NCBI GenBank assembly: GCA_022865275.1
Contig: JALIDQ010000005.1
Location: 1 to 34,158 of the forward strand
From: Candidatus Nanohalarchaeota archaeon QJJ-9
GTDB taxonomy: Archaea; Nanohalarchaeota; Nanosalinia; Nanosalinales; Nanoanaerosalinaceae
Direction: 5' to 3'
Length of the DNA stretch: 34,158 nucleotides
In this document: positions 32,374 to 34,158 of the stretch, one piece after another
Layout of the letters: every line of letters starts with the position of its first letter
Numbering within the stretch: position 1 is the stretch's first letter
Program-made: the position numbers and the translations under genes
The notes under the pieces: generated by a model
What the model saw: the letters and a program-made list of their open reading frames with translations, nothing else
The model's database searches: none
Told to the model about the DNA's origin: nothing

Positions 32374-33471
32374 TTACAACTCTCTGTAAATTTGTTCAGT
32401 CCTCCGAGCTATCTCGGACCAGGTGAAGTCTTCTACAACCCATTCCCTACCTGCTTTACCCATTTCTTCAATATCCTCCGGGCTGGAGAGAAGTTTTCTC
32501 AACGCCTCCTCTACCGCTTCAGTACTTCTATCAACCAGGTAGCCTGTTTCACCGTCTTTTATAACCTCTGGAACAGCAGAGTTTCTACATCCTATCACAG
32601 GCGATCCGCAGGACATCGCCTCCAGATACACCATTCCCAGACCTTCATACGAAGAAGGAAGCACGAAGACAGAGGTTGAATAAAGCTCTATCAACTTTTC
32701 CTCGGAGATATCTGAGAGAAACCTTGTCCTATCCTCCAGACCTTTCTTTCCCACCTTGTTCTTAATTTCCTCCAGATCTCTCCCTTCACCTACGAACACT
32801 AAATCCGTGTCATTGAAGTCTTTTGCAACATTTTCGAAAGCCTCAAGAAGTATGTGAGGGCCTTTCCTAGAGTTCATATGGCCTACAAAGAGTACCTGGT
32901 TCTTGAAGCTTCCTTTAGAGGTAAAATTTTCTGTATCTACTCCGTTGTATACCACCTCTACTTTTTCAGGTTTTAAATCATAGTAGTCTGCGGCGCGTTC
33001 CTTGGCATCCTTGGAGACTGCTATAAGCTTATCTGCTTCATCCACATTCCAGTCCTCAGGCTTGCTGACAAGTTCTGCTAGAGGTTTCAACCATTTACGG
33101 CTAATATGCTGGGATGAAACACCATGCAGAGTATATACAAAAGGAGTATCAGTAGAGTGGAACTTCCTGAAGAGAGGATATACAACACTTATCCATCCAT
33201 GCCCATGCACCACATCAAATTCATCTATGCGTTTTTTGAGCGCTTTGTAGACTCCTGGCATAGCTGAATAGACATTCAATGCAGGATGTTGAAGTTCTGG
33301 GGAGGAAACCTCCACAACCTCAGCCTTCGCCTTCTCACAGCTGTATCCTTCTCTGGTGATAACCGTCACATCATGGCCTCTCTCCACTAGAGAATTAGTA
33401 AGCTCAAGGACATGTCTTCCTAAACCCCCAGTCTTGGGATCTATAGTCTTCGCCAAAAAGCAGATGTGCAT
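32374..33471 (-). CDS. GT4-family glycosyltransferase
   Basis: A 365-aa GT-B retaining glycosyltransferase. The N-terminal GGLGRHVLELTNSLVERGHDVTVIT loop is typical of GT4 and HGHGWISVVYPL follows. The C-domain has FVGHMNSRKGPHILLEAF and the E-x7-E segment PSSYEGLGMVYLEAMSCGSPVIG. The length is normal and all motifs are intact. It faces the other glycan genes convergently and is divergent from the enzyme at 33526, sharing a palindromic TATA box with it (33495-33503, ~28 nt from this ATG). Leaderless. Confidence 0.93.
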   Translation of the reverse strand: MHICFLAKTIDPKTGGLGRHVLELTNSLVERGHDVTVITREGYSCEKAKAEVVEVSSPELQHPALNVYSAMPGVYKALKKRIDEFDVVHGHGWISVVYPLFRKFHSTDTPFVYTLHGVSSQHISRKWLKPLAELVSKPEDWNVDEADKLIAVSKDAKERAADYYDLKPEKVEVVYNGVDTENFTSKGSFKNQVLFVGHMNSRKGPHILLEAFENVAKDFNDTDLVFVGEGRDLEEIKNKVGKKGLEDRTRFLSDISEEKLIELYSTSVFVLPSSYEGLGMVYLEAMSCGSPVIGCRNSAVPEVIKDGETGYLVDRSTEAVEEALRKLLSSPEDIEEMGKAGREWVVEDFTWSEIARRTEQIYREL

Positions 33472-33494
33472 ACAGAAGAAATATTCTGGAAGAG

Positions 33495-33503
33495 AAATTT
33501 AAA
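33495..33503. promoter_or_regulatory. single AT palindrome serving as TATA box for two divergent genes
   Basis: AAATTTAAA (TTTAAATTT on the minus strand), centred 28 nt from the minus-strand GT4 ATG (33471) and ~26 nt from the plus-strand ATG (33526). Both distances are right for leaderless transcripts, so the same TBP site may serve both genes. Confidence 0.5.
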
Positions 33504-33525
33504 GATGTAAGTGAAATCGTTCAAT

Positions 33526-34158
33526 ATGGCGTCCTGGAACATCCTGCATAAGGACTGGAAAGCAATCTGGAAGAATATCAGAAAAGGTCGATGGCAGAGG
33601 ATTTGGGAAGGAATCCTAAGGTATTTCTACCGGATCATACCTCACGACGGTGTAAAGGTAGTCGATGAGGAATGGGATTATCTGATAATACTTGACGCCT
33701 GTAGATACGATATCTTTAAAGAAGTTAATGAGATAGAAGGCGAGCTTAAGAAGAAGACAAGCAGAGGTTCCACTACAATCGAGTTTCTGAACAGGAACTT
33801 TACAGATTACTACGATGATATTGTATACATATCGGGGAACGGTTTTGTAAATCCATTCGATATACATGAGGAAAACTATCAGAGAGAGAACTTCGACTCC
33901 AGTAAACATTTCTATAAGGTCGTTCCTACCTACCTTGAAGAGGAAAACTATGAATACGATAACGTTGGTCTAAAACCTGAAGCAGTAATCGATAAAGCCT
34001 TAGAAGCTGAAGAAAGATTTCCTGAAAAAAGAAAGATAATCCATTTCATGCAGCCGCACACACCGTTTATTGGAGAATATCAGCTGACTAAGGAGAACAA
34101 CGGATATCTTGAGTTGATAGACAAAGGATTTTCCAGAGAAGAAATCAGGAAGGCGTAT
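33526..34158 (+). CDS. alkaline-phosphatase-superfamily enzyme, 5' part (runs off the window)
   Basis: An open frame of at least 211 codons to the window end, no stop reached. The start ATG at 33526 is supported by the shared TATA box at 33495-33503. The N-terminus is basic and Trp-rich (HKDWKAIWKNIRKGRWQRIW), then DYLIILDACRYDIF supplies the metal-binding Asp typical of archaeal sulfatase-like proteins. The segment SRGSTTIEFLNRNF may hold the nucleophile (Thr/Ser rather than Cys), and FMQPHTPFIG near residue 175 is the second conserved block. It may transfer or remove a phosphate or phosphoglycol-type group on surface glycan; that is inference. Confidence 0.8.
   Translation, partial: MASWNILHKDWKAIWKNIRKGRWQRIWEGILRYFYRIIPHDGVKVVDEEWDYLIILDACRYDIFKEVNEIEGELKKKTSRGSTTIEFLNRNFTDYYDDIVYISGNGFVNPFDIHEENYQRENFDSSKHFYKVVPTYLEEENYEYDNVGLKPEAVIDKALEAEERFPEKRKIIHFMQPHTPFIGEYQLTKENNGYLELIDKGFSREEIRKAY

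Noticed and set aside
28569-34158. Considered the vapBC plus glycan genes as a defence island
   Set aside because: No restriction, nuclease-helicase, reverse transcriptase or other defence gene is present; the glycosyltransferases fit surface biosynthesis.
1-34158. CRISPR arrays, insertion sequences or tandem-repeat arrays
   Set aside because: No regularly spaced repeats, no transposase-like protein and no terminal inverted repeats were seen; the only clear direct repeat is the 49-bp pair at 1842 and 1938.

Overview
The window looks like a chromosome segment of a small, halophilic archaeon, most likely a nanohaloarchaeon (DPANN). The evidence is an Orc1/Cdc6 initiator, an archaeal histone, TrmY, a tRNA with an intron at the archaeal 37/38 site, promoters with TATA boxes centred about 25-28 nt upstream of start codons (leaderless genes), very acidic proteins, medium GC, and gaps of only 0-190 bp. 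The lineage is an inference. I see no CRISPR array, no insertion sequence and no prophage.

Layout. 1-2.0 kb: orc1/cdc6 (minus strand) with a palindrome-rich divergent upstream region (candidate origin), then two small coiled-coil-like genes. The second ends in an exact 49-bp duplication of its own 3' end. 2.0-5.6 kb (minus): a three-gene ABC-2 exporter (COG4586/4587/3694 type), a PAP2 phosphatase and a small membrane protein. 5.7-8.1 kb: a HAD nucleotidase-like gene, tRNA-Ser(GCT) with an 87-nt intron, a PRC-barrel protein and an M24 Xaa-Pro peptidase. 8.2-12.7 kb (plus): a membrane protein joined to threonine synthase, ADP-forming acyl-CoA synthetase beta and alpha subunits, and an FkbM methyltransferase. 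12.7-14.7 kb (plus): a free-standing encapsulated-ferritin-like protein, a VLRF1/Vms1-like ribosome-rescue factor, and a zinc-finger/membrane/CxxC fusion.

14.7-21.1 kb (minus): an unknown helical protein, class II ribonucleotide reductase with a LAGLIDADG intein placed exactly before the radical cysteine, its regulator NrdR, TrmY, a short histone, a TrmB-like regulator and a zinc ribbon. 21.1-28.4 kb (minus): a Ca2+-type P-ATPase, a small membrane protein, and a 1380-residue secreted protein with a C-terminal lamin-tail-like domain. 28.5-29.2 kb (minus): a VapBC-type toxin-antitoxin pair. 29.3-34.2 kb: a surface-glycan cluster with two GT4 and one GT2 glycosyltransferases and two alkaline-phosphatase-superfamily enzymes. 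One of these is interrupted by a one-base frameshift and the other runs off the window.

How the genes fit together (inference): ADP-forming acyl-CoA synthetase makes ATP from acyl-CoA, in keeping with fermentative metabolism. NrdR and cobalamin-dependent NrdJ form a dNTP-supply operon whose product also depends on intein splicing. The exporter, the giant secreted protein and the glycan cluster all concern the cell surface, where a host-associated archaeon would interact with its host. No single block is clearly a wholly new system. The strongest leads are the 3'-end duplication, the zinc-finger/TM/CxxC fusion, the encapsulin-less ferritin, the archaeal VLRF1-like protein and the giant lamin-tail protein.
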